From Megascapheus bottae (Eukaryota; Chordata; Mammalia; Rodentia; Geomyidae), in assembly GCA_024803745.1 (NCBI GenBank), contig JANJXV010000020.1:18330777-18394776 (forward strand): 64,000 nt of DNA, read 5' to 3'. A program made the position numbers and the translations under genes. Every line of letters begins with the position of its first letter. The first letter of the stretch is position 1. The notes beneath the pieces were generated by a model that was not told the DNA's origin, searched no databases, and worked only from the letters and a program-made list of their open reading frames with translations. Of this stretch, positions 1 to 10,557 are shown piece after piece.

Positions 1-10
1 TGTTCCACAG

Positions 11-221
11 GCCGGGAGTTTGGCCTAGTGGTTAAAGTGCTTGCCTAGCATGCATGAAGACCCGGGTTCGATTCCTCGGTACCACATACATAGAAAAAAG
101 CCAGAAGTGGTGCTGAGGCTCAAGTGGTAGAGCTCTAGCCTTGAGAAAGTCCAAGGACAGTGCTCAGGCCCTGAGCTCAAGCCCAGGACTGGCAAAAAAA
201 AACAAAAACAAAAACAAAAAA
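11..221 (+). mobile_element. IDL-Geo type dimeric SINE
   Basis: The left monomer resembles tRNA-Ala/ID, with A-box-like GGCCTAGTGGTTAAAG and B box GGTTCGATTCC. The right monomer contains GCTCAAGTGGTAGAGC and ends GGACTGGC before an A-rich tail of CAAAAA units. TGTTCCA occurs at 1-7 and again at 227-233, a likely target site duplication cut by the window edge. A nearly complete, fairly young copy. Confidence 0.9.
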
Positions 222-240
222 CTACGTGTTCCAGCAAACA

Positions 241-1089
241 ACTTTAGCATTTGTGTCTTATGATATATATGTATACTACATATATATCACATTTTTGTAC
301 CAGTGCTGGGGCTTAAACTCAGGAGAATAAAAGACAAAATACTCTCAATAATTTTAAAATTCAGTTTTTAATTCAATTCTACTCACTGAAGACATTTTTT
401 TTCTTGTTAGTAAGTTCTGGCTTTGGGATAAAACATCCAGATGTTCTTTTAGCACAAGAGTGCTGAACCAAGGCCATGGTTTTTTTTTTGTTCAACCACC
501 TGGGTATTAGCATCTGCTTCCAATTTTATATATGCAGTTTTCCACATTGATTACCATCACTTTCATTACTTTACAAACTACATAATGTAGCAACCATAAG
601 ACTTCTACATTCCAATTTTCTAGATTGGTGTATTACTAGATTGGTTTATTTTAGCAGAGTGTTTGCAAAAATTTAATATCTCATATCTAAAGAAAGATAA
701 TTCAGTCAAACAAGAACTTTTCATTCCCAAAATATCCCAAGTAGGTCTAATTAAATTTAATGACATTTTAAGTAAAATGCTTTGGTTAACAAAAATAAAA
801 ACCTGGATTTACTTATAGCCTTTCATTTGTATATGTAAAATAAGTATATACATATATATTTATATAATATAAAGTATAAATATAAAATATAAATATTCCT
901 ATGATCAGAGAGACAAATGGTGCATATTCTTCTGAAATGCAGAATTTAGATTTAAAATTCACTACGATATGGAAAGTTAAACAGGATTCTAGCTACTCAA
1001 ATGCAGTGAGACCAAAAGAGGATAGCCTTAGGAGAGAATTACAAAATTGAAAAACAAAGTGCTTCTTCATATGCATACAAAATACCAAA
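241..1089. other. Single-copy AT-rich intron sequence
   Basis: No gene or recognisable repeat apart from TATA/ATAT low-complexity stretches near 262-290 and 836-896. Confidence 0.6.
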
Positions 1090-1109
1090 TATCTTGAAAG
1101 GGACAGACA

Positions 1110-1440
1110 TGGAAATGAAGTTTTTTAAATTAATTTGTTCTTTGCTTTTTATTTTTGTGATGACTGTATTGTTTTTGCCTTATATACTATACCCTCATGT
1201 CTCATCTGTGAGAGACAGAGAGGAAGGCAGAGAATCAAAGGAAAATGGGTGAAAAAGAGCAGCGGAGTGCACTGGACACTGATGAAAGTGAACTAAAAAA
1301 CTCATGGGTGGAAATGGAAGGGAGGAAATGGGAGAGAATGAGGGAATAGATGACACTAGGTAAAAGGAAATGTACTAACTACCTGATGTATGTTAAGGTA
1401 ATCCTACTGTATATCAACTCAATAAAGTAAATTTAAAGTT
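1110..1440 (+). mobile_element. Old L1 3' end fragment
   Basis: Purine-rich 'GGAGGAAATGGGAGAGAATGAGG', then 'ATGTACTAACTACCTGATG...' and 'CTCAATAAAG' near 1420-1430. These are the order and wording of rodent L1 3' UTRs. It is more diverged than the other copies here. Confidence 0.6.
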
Positions 1441-1874
1441 AATTGAAAAATAATTGTCGCATAGTTAAAAATGAATTTATAAGGAAAGCAACTCTTTTTT
1501 AGTCAATATGGTTTGTATGATTTATTAAGTAGATACAATAGAAAAAATAGTTGAGTTATTAATCATTTCTATCTATCTCTTGTCTCTTTAGATTATTTAC
1601 AGAAGAATTCTTTAAAAAAGCCCTTGTAGTACTTCCAATATGAAGCTGTAGGATAACAATACTGGGTTAACGAAATGTAAATCTTCAAAGAAGAGGATAT
1701 GAAGCCTTGGTGTATGTATGTAGTATGATTAGGTGCTTTAGCATGATTGCAAGATATACTACTGTAAACAGTTTGTATATGTTTACATGGAAATCAAAAT
1801 AAATTGCTAAAACTTTGGATGAGACACTTGTACAGGAAGCAATCAAGACAAATATGTGCTTCTAGGATGGAAAG

Positions 1875-3361
1875 CAACTCTTTTTGCAATAGTCTCAAAG
1901 AAAATAAAGTACATAGGAATTAGCTAAGAATGAAAAAGACCTTTATGATGAAAACTAGAAAATTTTGAAAAAGGAAATTAAAGCAGAACTGAGGAAATGG
2001 AAAACCCTCCCATTCTCCTGGATTGGAAGAATTAACATCGTGAAACGGCAACCTCGCCAAGGGTTATCTACAAATTCAGCAAAAGCACAATGTCATTCTT
2101 TAAAGAAATAGAAGAGGCAATCCAAAACTTCATATGGAATAATAAAAGACCCTGTAGACCAAAAACAATTCTTAGCCGAAAGAACAGCACAGGAGGAATT
2201 TCAATACCAAACTTTAGCCTCTATCACAGAACTAAAGTAACCAAAATAGCTAAGTAGTGGCACAAGAACAGGCCTAGGAACCAATGGAATAGAACTGAAG
2301 ACCCAGAAATCAACTCACAGACCTATGGCCACCTAATCTTTGATAAGGAAGCCAAAAATAGAATTGAAGAAAGACAGCCTCTTCAACAAGTGGTGCTGGC
2401 AGGAATGGTTAAGCACCTGCAGAAAACTAAACATGGATTCTTCTTTGTCACCCTACACCAGGATTAATTTCAAATGGATCATAGACTTGGAGGTAAAAGC
2501 AGATACCTGAAAACTTTACAAGAAGGAATAGCAGATACACTAGGTCTCTTTGGCACAGGTCGAACTTTGTTAATAAAGACCTGGAAACACAAGAAATTAA
2601 AGTAAGTTTGGACAAATGGAACTGTAATAAACTGCAGAACTTCTGTATGGCAAAGGATATAGCTAGCAAGTTAACTAGAAAGCCCATGGAGTGGGAAAAG
2701 ACCTCATTAACCATACAACAGACAAAGGATTCATATCTAAAATATATCTACAGCTAAAAAAAATTAAATCTCTCCAAAACAAATCTTCAAAGAAACAACC
2801 ATCTTCTTAAAAGATGAGCCAATAACTTAAAAAGAGACTTCCCTGAAGAAGAAATGAAAATGGTCCATAGGCACATGAAGAAATTCTCAACATCTCTGGC
2901 CATAAAAGAAATTCAAATCAAAACAACTCTAAGATTTCACCTCACTCTCGTTAGAATGGCCATGAACAAGAAATCTAATAACAATAGATGCTGGCAGGGA
3001 TGTGGCCAGTAGGGATCACTAGTATAACATTGGTGGGAGCGTAAACTGGTTCAACCACTCTGGAAAGCAGTATGGCAATTCCTCAGTAGACTAAGCATAG
3101 AGCTCCCTTATGACCCAGCAATTACATTCGTTGGCCTTTACCTAATCCTCCAGACACAAGGACATACTAAAGCCACTAGCATAATGATGTTCACTGTAGC
3201 ATTATTTACCATAGCGAAGATATAGAAGCAACATAGATACCACTCAGTAGATGATTGGATCAAGATGATGTGGCATTTGTACACAATGGAATTCTATGCT
3301 GCCATCAGAGAGAATGACATTGCCCCACTTGTAAGGAAATGGAAAGATTTGGAAAAAAAAT
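1875..3361 (+). mobile_element. L1 ORF2 3' portion, degenerate (outer element of a nested cluster)
   Basis: Plus-strand similarity to the C-terminal third of L1 ORF2 (after the reverse transcriptase core), from 'GATGAAAACT...' near 1948 to the conserved 'TACACAATGGAATTCTATGCTGCCATCAG' block near 3279. Stops and frameshifts throughout make it non-coding. It breaks off at 'GGAAAAAAAATATTA' and resumes at about 3943 with 'ATATATTAAGTGAAGTAAG', so the sequence in between is an insertion. Confidence 0.85.
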
Positions 3362-3942
3362 ATTAATTTGTACATAGCCCTTGGCAAGACTGTCACTTTC
3401 ACGATATTGATTCTGCCAATCCAGGAGTATGGCAGGTTTTTCCATGTCCTCAGATCTGCTTTAATTTCATTTTTCAGGGTTTTAAAGTTTTCATCAAAAA
3501 GATCCTTTACTTAGGCTCAATGGTTTCCCTCATTTGTCATAATCAGTAGAAATCTTGGGCTCTCCTAGCAGAGATTTGCAATAGAGCAAAACCTTGATAC
3601 AAAAGGCCATATAGTAGGATGCTAAATGAAAAAATCTGTAGGTATAGAAACATAAGCCATATAATGAATGATTGTTGTTCTTAAGGTACTGTGTTATCTC
3701 TCATCTCTTTTGCTGTCCCTTGGTTATCTCATATTGTTACACTATCTCACTTTGTTACCTGATATATCAGACATATTTATATTTGGTTATTTGAAATTGG
3801 ATAGGGAAGGGAGGAAAACAAGTTGAGGGGTGGTGGTGGGGGGAATGGGGACCAGACATGTGAAAGGGTATCAATGTATGGGAATTAATGCACCACCTAT
3901 CTGGCAACTAGCATGTAACCCTTCTATTAATTACTATAAAAA
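3362..3942 (+). mobile_element. Younger L1 3' end with inverted 5' segment, nested in an older L1
   Basis: 3366-3511 is L1 ORF2 in reverse orientation, complementary to about 1945-2085. From about 3512 the sequence switches to plus-strand L1 3' end ('AGGCTCAATGGTTTCCCTC') and runs to 'TATTAATTACTATAAAAAT' near 3942. A/T-rich 'AAAAATATTA'-like sequence flanks both sides (about 3353-3364 and 3938-3949), a probable target duplication. The structure is typical of twin priming, with the 5' part inverted. Confidence 0.8.
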
Positions 3943-4410
3943 TATATTAAGTGAAGTAAGCCAGACCCAAAGGAACATAGGCTCAATGGTTTCCCTAAAT
4001 TGTAATAATTAGTGCACACCTAGGACTCTCCTAGAAAAGGTTTATAATAAGGCAAAACCCAGATACATAAGGCCATATAGGATGAGAGTAAATGAAGGGA
4101 TTTTCAGGGTATGGAAACAGCTTTATCTTTCATGATTGTTGTTCTTAATGTAGTATGTTATTTCTATTTTTTTGCTCCTTGGTTAATATCACTGTATCTG
4201 ACTTTGTTACCTGATATATTGTATATACATTTATTTGTTTATTTGAAATAGAAAAGAGAAGGGGGAAAACAAGATGATTGGGAGGGAGTTGGGAGAGGGA
4301 AATTGGGACAAAACCATGAGCATGGTATCAGTGGTGAGAACCAATGCACCTACTAGTTGGCATATTTAACTGTAACCTCTCTATACATTATCCAGACAAT
4401 AAAAAATAAA
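3943..4410 (+). mobile_element. L1 3' UTR, continuation of the outer L1
   Basis: Starts 'ATATTAAGTGAAGTAAGCCAGAC', the motif that follows L1 ORF2 elsewhere in this window, and ends in 'CAGACAATAAAAAATAAATAAAATAAG' near 4395-4420. It is the natural 3' continuation of 1875-3361, displaced by the nested insertion. Confidence 0.8.
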
Positions 4411-4420
4411 TAAAATAAGA

Positions 4421-4764
4421 AAAAAGAAAGCAAAACTGTATGTCCTAATTTTATAAAAGGTACATATAAGACTGTATATCATTTTTTCACTTAAATTTGC
4501 ATTTGAACATTTATCCATAATTAATACATGTAAAATGTTTAATTACAGAAACAAAATTAAACTTTATTAGTTATTACAAAACTTAGTTGTTTTGTTATTG
4601 ACACTAGCAACAAACTATTAATACTCAAAAATCACAGTCTAACTACATAATCTGTCTTGAAACATCAATGCAAACTGTGCAACAAATAAAATGACTTTTA
4701 TAAGACATTTTGCTTTTTTATAAAAGGCTATCTTCTGGCATAAAGATGGCTGATAAGTAGGTAG
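4421..4764. other. Single-copy intron sequence
   Basis: AT-rich, no gene or repeat recognised. Confidence 0.5.
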
Positions 4765-5091
4765 ACTCATAAAGAAAAAGCTGTCAGGATGAGGTAACAG
4801 GGAAGCTCTATGTTTAGTTTTTTGAGGAACCTCCATATTGCTTTCCAGAGTGGTTGAACAAGTTCACATTCCCAGCAATAGAGTAGTAACAGTCCCTCCT
4901 GGCCACATCCCTGCCAGCATCTGTTGTTATTCGATTTCGTGATCATGGCCCTTCTACCTGGGGTGAGGTTGAATCTCAAAGTTGTTTTGATTTGCATTTC
5001 TTTTATGGCCAGAGATGTGGAGCATCTTTTCATATGTCTATTGGCCATTCGTATTTCTTCTTTGGAGAAGTCTCTCATTAATTGGGTGGTT

Positions 5092-5120
5092 CCCCCCCCC
5101 CCCCCCCCCCCCCCCCCCCC
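5092..5120. repeat. Pure homopolymer C run (29 bp)
   Basis: Twenty-nine consecutive C on the plus strand (G29 on the SPAG16 sense strand), at the 3' tail position of the SINE at 5121-5347. G-rich on the transcribed RNA, so G-quadruplex formation is conceivable. Length may be unreliable in assembly. Confidence 0.95.
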
Positions 5121-5347
5121 GCTTCTTTTTCTTTTGCCAGTCCTGAGGCTGGAACTAAGGGCCTTCACTCTTGTTTCCTGAGAATTTCTAAGGTCAAGAC
5201 GAGTGTTCTACCATTTGATCCACAGTGCCACTTCCAGATTTTTCTGAGATAAGAGTCTCAAGGACTTTCCTGCTGTTGGCTGGCTTTGAATCTTGATCCT
5301 CAAATCTCAGTCCCCTGCTATCATAGGCGTGAACTACCAACACCCAG
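5121..5347 (-). mobile_element. 7SL/B1-like + right-monomer dimeric SINE, inside the L1
   Basis: Reverse complement reads 'CTGGGTGTTGGTAGTTCACGCC...' (B1-like), then 'GGAAGTGGCACTGTGGATCAAATGGTAGAAC' (right monomer), ending GGCAAAAGAAAAAGAAGC next to the G run. It interrupts the L1 ORF2 sequence, which continues on both sides. Confidence 0.8.
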
Positions 5348-5838
5348 TTGTTGTCTCTTTGAGAGTTTACTTTGATGAGGTTTAACTTAAAGAGTTCTAA
5401 ATATGTTTTAGATATGAAGCCCTTGTCTGATAAAACCTTCCATTTTGTGAGCTGTTTGTCAGGCAGAAGTTCTTCAGCTTGAAGCAATCACTTCAATACA
5501 GTGTTTCATCGACTTGTGATTCTGTTCGTTTACTTAGGAAGTTTTAACTCATGCCTAGGAAATCTAGTGTTTCCCCTACCCTTTTCTGCAACACTTACAT
5601 GCTATCTTGGCTTTACATTGAGGTCGTTGATCCATTTAGAGTTGATTCTAGTCCAGAGGATCTGGATTCATTTTTCTGTGTGTGAAAAGCCAATTTCATG
5701 TCTATTCTTGTGGCAATACCAAGCTGTTTTTATTACTCTGGCTTTATAATGCAGTTTGAAGTTTGATGTTGATATTACGCTGTCACTGTTCTTCCTGTTA
5801 AGGATTGTTTTTGAGATTTGTGGTCTTTTGCTATTCTA

Positions 5839-6105
5839 TACTTGGAAAAAATTATATTAAGTGAAGTAAGCCAGACCCAAAGAAACCAATTCACATGGTT
5901 TCTTTCATTTGTTGGAACTAGACTATGCCTATAATTTTACAAATAAGCACATACAATGTTGAAAATTAACTATACACCTTTGGGGGGGCTGTTGGAGAAG
6001 GAAAAATTTGGTGAAAGGAAGGGAAGGGGTAAAATTATTTAAAAAGAAATATACTCATTACCTGACTTATATAACTGTAACCTTAACAGTAACAATTTAA
6101 AAAAA
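5839..6105 (+). mobile_element. L1 3' end, direct part of the inverted-5' L1
   Basis: Starts 'TACTTGGAAAAAATTATATTAAGTGAAG' and ends 'CATTACCTGACTTATATAACTGTAACC' plus an A-rich tail near 6095-6108. Together with 4765-5838 in opposite orientation it forms one twin-primed insertion. The ORF2 stretch between the two parts is missing at the junction. Confidence 0.8.
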
Positions 6106-7200
6106 AATATAAGGTATATGCTTAGGTAAGATGATGAAGGCAACAAAAAATTGGGCTTAAAGTATCTTTCTTAGCAGAATTATTGAAATAACCTTATTTA
6201 TTTTCCATACTTACGAGCACTTGGAGAATCTATAATTATAAATAAAATGAAGGTACTGCACAAATATATTTGCAAATATATCTACAGAAGTGCAGATACA
6301 TAACAATGGAAATGTAAAACAGAAAATCTGGTATAAGATTTTAGTTCCAGAAATTTTAAAATAATGTCTAGACAAAGAAATAACCTCAAAGAAGTAAATA
6401 GCAGTTTTTCCCTTTTGCTAAGGAATTCTGCTTTAAAAATATATGTATAAACACACACACACAAATAATAAATTTTACTAGATTCTCTCATGGGAGACTG
6501 AGCAAGGCTGGAAAGTTTTAAAAAATGACCATTACTGTACTTTTGTTATTCGAGACACTTGAAGAAAGATTCAAGGAAGATTGTCTTATTGAGCTCCCAA
6601 GGGAAAAGAATATACAACTATACATTCTCTAGAATCAAAGGAAAAGGAAGAGAATCTTTTTGTTAGCTTATCTTCAAAAATCCACAAAATTACAGGGCTA
6701 TTTCACTTCCTTTGTGCATAGAGGGAACAGCCATTTCCTAAACTAAATCTTTGAAAGTCAACTTAGTGGGCTACTTAGAAAACTGCAATCACAGGGTTCA
6801 GTGAACTGATAAGAGGAACACATTAAGATTTGTTTGAAGGATTTTTTTCCATTGTAATTTTCCCCATTTCCTACAGTAATTTTCAGACCTGGCATTCATT
6901 TTTAGGGTTGACCATCTAAAGCACCTTTAACTCTAAGAATATTATTGTTTCTTAAGAACAACTTCCTACTTGCTACAGTAGCTTAAATGTGTCTGCTTAG
7001 ATATTGTCCATTAAACCTATTCTGCCACATAGGTCTTTGATAAGGAATAGTGACAAACGTTACACTTGAGTACATTGTCATCAACAAAAGCCTTTAATAA
7101 ATTTGAGTAATCTACAGAAATCCTAAAGTACAAATTTAAAAATTGTGTGTTGAATATAAATGAGTGTACTATAACACTCTAATATTTTGAAAATGTAATT
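6106..7200. other. Single-copy intron sequence
   Basis: No gene or interspersed repeat recognised. A short (CA) stretch lies at about 6450-6463. Confidence 0.5.
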
Positions 7201-7209
7201 ATTTTGTAT

Positions 7210-7312
7210 TTTTATTTATTTTTCTTTTTGTTATATTTTATTGTTGGGGTTATTATAGAGGGATTACAGTTATATTTGTCAGGTAGTGGGTACATTACTT
7301 CTTGAACATTGT
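7210..7312 (-). mobile_element. Old L1 3' end fragment
   Basis: 'TTATTGTTGGGGTTATTATAGAGGGATTACAGTTATATTTGTCAGGTAGTGGGTACATTA' is a diverged reverse complement of the L1 3' terminus ('CCTGACTTATGTAACTGTAACC'). Confidence 0.55.
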
Positions 7313-7344
7313 TATAATTATTTTTAAATATTAATTTTAAAATT

Positions 7345-7565
7345 TCTAGTTTTGTTTTATCGTTTTTAGTACTAGTATGGAAGTGAACTCAGGCCCTTAT
7401 GCTTGAGCAACATTCCTATTCCTTTTGGGCTGAGGTCATTTTTTGTTTCAGATAGTGCTTTTTCTCATGCTTTTACCTAAGCCAGCTTTAAATTGTGAAT
7501 CTTCTACATTTGCTTTCCAAATCCTTGGGCTATGGGTATATACCACCAAATTTATCTCCCAAATA
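7345..7565 (-). mobile_element. Degenerate 7SL/B1-type dimeric SINE
   Basis: Traces of 'AGTACTAGTATGGAAGTGAACTCAGGCCCT', 'TTTTACCTAAGCCAGCTTTAAATTGTGAATC' and 'TTGGGCTATGGGTATATACCACC' fit the minus-strand consensus of the B1-like dimer seen elsewhere. Heavily mutated. Confidence 0.5.
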
Positions 7566-7734
7566 TTTTTAAAATTATGGAATATCGTAAGGAAATAGCA
7601 ATGTGCAAAATGATCTACACACTGACAGCTTTTCTCATAATCTAACACCACTCCTCATAGTAGAAAATAAGCCATCAAATTTCAACAACATGAAAGAGAG
7701 ATTGATTTTGACAGATTTTTTTTGTCCTTTTCTT

Positions 7735-8055
7735 CATATATTTTTTATTGTAATTAATAGAAGGGTTACATGATAGTTGCCAGATAGATGGTGCATTAAT
7801 TCCCATACATTGATACCCTTTCACATGTCTTGGTCCCCATTTTCCTCCCCCCACCCCCACTCCTCATCTTGTTTTCCCCCCTTCCCTATCCAATTTCAAA
7901 TAACAAAATACAAATATATCCGATATATCAGGTAACAAAGTGAGATAGTGTAACAATATGAGATAACCAAGGGACAGCAAAAGAGATGAGAGATAACATA
8001 GTACCTTAAGAACAACAATCATTCATTATATGGCTTATGTTTCTATATATCACTC
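7735..8055 (-). mobile_element. L1 3' UTR, 5'-truncated
   Basis: Reverse complement runs from '...ATAAGCCATATAATGAATGATTGTTGTTC' to 'CTATTAATTACAATAAAAAATATATG', the same recent family as at 17099 and 43735. Truncated at about 8055. Confidence 0.85.
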
Positions 8056-8591
8056 TAGTTTGTCAAGTCTTTTGCTTTCATCATACCACTTGGAAATTTG
8101 CTTAATTATTTGCTTGTTCGACCATATAGGCATTTAACTGTCCATTCCATATGCTACAGTCTACTAGATATTGGGACAGATATGGTGAAGTAATATTTGC
8201 AGCATTTAATATACACAATGGCTCTGTGGTCATCATTTCTTCACAAATGTAACTACTTTCTGTGCTTAAAACTTCTGAAGGCAAAGCCTATCTTCTTCTA
8301 AATAAAAGTAGTAACTACACATTTACTGCCATTTGAGACACATATTAAGAATGTTCACTGTAACTATTTGCCTCAGAGATATGTTTACAATGATCATGAT
8401 TAGTATTGATCATATTAAAAGTAAAAATAAATTTAAAAATGACTAAGGTAAATAAATAAAATAAGATAAACAAACAAAAACAAACTTAAGACTTCAACAC
8501 ACATAAAATATCAGTTACATTAATGTTACAAACAGAATGAGTGAAAATATATATATTGCTGTTAAGAAATTTTATGAGTACAGAGGAATCC
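8056..8591. other. Single-copy intron sequence
   Basis: AT-rich, no gene recognised. A-rich AAATAAATAAAATAAG tract near 8448-8470. Confidence 0.5.
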
Positions 8592-8753
8592 ACAGCCTGA
8601 GCACTGTCCTTGGACTTTCTCAAGGCCAGAGCTCTACCATTTGAGCCTCAGCACCACTTTCAGTTTTTTTCTATGTATGTGGTACCGAGGAATTGAACCG
8701 GGTCTTTGGGCATGCTAGGCAAGCACTCTACCACTAGGCCAAACTCCCAGCCC
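8592..8753 (-). mobile_element. IDL-Geo type SINE lacking its tail
   Basis: Minus-strand copy with both monomers, from 'CCTGAGCACTGTCCTTGG' (right monomer) to 'CTAGGCCAAACTCCCAGCCC' (start of the left monomer). The last part of the right monomer and the A tail are missing. Confidence 0.88.
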
Positions 8754-10370
8754 TGTTATATTTTTATTGATTAAAAATGGTCTACAAATATCGGTTGAAT
8801 GATAGGGTTGTAACTTAATATGTTCCTTTGTATGTGCAATACATCTTGATCAAAATGCAAAGTATCATGTTCTTACAGAGATTCCAGACTATTGTATGCT
8901 TTGCTAAATGCCAGATATCCGGTAGATAACCTGGGAGTCTGGGAGTCTATTACAGAATTTGTCTTCTGATTCCTATATTACAGTTGGTGGCAGTATTCCT
9001 TAGCTCTTAAGATTCTCTGGAATCAGTTTTAGTTAAGACTTAAGGTACAAAAAGAGACCATGTGAAGACAGCAGCATTACATGTTTTCTTTGATTTTGAC
9101 AGATTTCTTTAATGCTTCCTTTTAATGTCAAAAATCATCTTTTTGTATTTGACTTCCTCATACTAAACGTTGTCTGGAATATGTGAGTTTCTAAAAGCAT
9201 GAAATTGTCTACCACTCCTTCCTATGACATTGCCTCTTTTTTGTTTGGGTCTAGGGAAATCTTCCCATGGGCCCATTGGGTGTATTTTATGGAAAATGGT
9301 CCATCAAACTACCCATGAAGAGGCATGTGTCTCTGGTGATTCCATGTTTTCTCTTTCAATCCCAAATTTGAATAAAATAGCACCAGGGCTAAAAATGTTT
9401 GGCACCATTTCATCTTGTTGACAGTATCTGAAAATAGTACTCATTAATCCAATTCCTTTCATTTCTAGACGTTTTTGGATACCTCTTTGTTTAGTGTTAT
9501 TTTACTTCATTTTTTCTTAAATTGACAATGAAATTCTAACCTAAGCTTTCTGTAGTTCAAATAGCTGAGTCAGTTTTTCTGGATTAAAACCAAGAATTAC
9601 TGCTATACAGTGTGGAAGACACCAAGTAGTCAGTCTCTTTTCTGCAGAGCTGTGGAAAGTGGCTTCTGTGCCAGGGAATGAAATTCTCAATTCTCATGTT
9701 TAGGATGTGATTGTTGATTATCTTTTTCCCTAGTAGCAGAAAGTATTTATGTAAACTTTGTGCAGATACAAGGAAGAATTGAATAAAAAGCTTTACTTAT
9801 TTTTCCTTTCTTTTTCTGCCTAGATGTTGAAGCCTTATGGTGACTTTTGATGCTACATATTTATGTTAATAATGTTGAGACATTATGTTATACAGACTTC
9901 ATTCATTTATTACCCTAAAAAACTATCACAACACTTGATGCACTGACATTGGTTGCATTTCAGCATCTTACAGTCTGCTTATTTACCTAGCCATATAAAC
10001 CATTCAATCTATGAAACAAAACAAAATCTTTTCTACTATGTGAAAACTTGGGTAATTTGCTACTGCACTTAAATAGTGTAAACATTTGCCATAAGAAAGT
10101 AAAACAAAGTTGTTTAAAACATACTCAAATTCTGACTTCTAAAATGTTTGAGAACTTTCAGAAGTTACCAAAAAAGCTTCTGAGAAATTTCTAATAATGA
10201 CTAAAGACAAAGGAATTAAAAATCGTTTTCTGGGTACTTGTTAATAAACATTTCTAGATATGCTAGCATTTATATTTAGGAGAATATATATACATATATA
10301 TATATATGTCAGTAAAGTACAAGAAATAGCCTTGTTATTTAGAGCAAGGAATACTAAAAAGAAAGAGAAT
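8754..10370. other. Single-copy intron sequence
   Basis: No gene or interspersed repeat recognised. An AT dinucleotide stretch lies at about 10283-10308. Confidence 0.5.
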
Positions 10371-10557
10371 GGGGCTGGAACTTTGGCCTAGACTCCTTGC
10401 CTAGCATGGACGAAGGTCTGGGTTCGACTCCTTGGTACCACATACATAGAAAAAAGCCAGAAGTGGTGTTGTGGCTAAGTGGTAGAGTTCTAGCCTTGAG
10501 AAAGCCCAAGAACAGTGCTCAAGCCCTGAGCTCAAGACCCCCCCCCCCGAAAAAAGA
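10371..10557 (+). mobile_element. IDL-Geo type SINE with C11 in the tail
   Basis: Left monomer with B box GGTTCGACTCC, but the A-box region has lost 'GTGGTTAAG'. The right monomer 'GTGGCTAAGTGGTAGAG' follows. After 'GAGCTCAAGA' the usual 'CCCAGGACTGGCAAAA' is replaced by eleven C at 10538-10548 and then GAAAAAAG. Confidence 0.88.

Larger units (their letters stand above)
4765..5838 (-). mobile_element. Inverted 5' segment of an L1 (ORF2, minus strand), split by a SINE
   Basis: Minus-strand L1 ORF2. Its translation contains ANRHMKRCSTSLAIKEMQIK and 'NNRCWQGCG', classic C-terminal ORF2 wording. The element is interrupted by a C run and a SINE at 5092-5347 and continues to about 5838, where orientation flips. 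The 29-base C run yields an apparent glycine stretch that is not a real protein feature. Confidence 0.85.

Noticed and set aside
11..85. tRNA-like A and B boxes in many places
   Set aside because: They belong to the tRNA-derived SINE monomers. No cloverleaf or 3' acceptor stem could be drawn, so no tRNA gene is called.
4767..5168. 133-residue minus-strand frame with a polyglycine stretch
   Set aside because: It is L1 ORF2 wording joined across a C29 run to SINE sequence. Not a gene.
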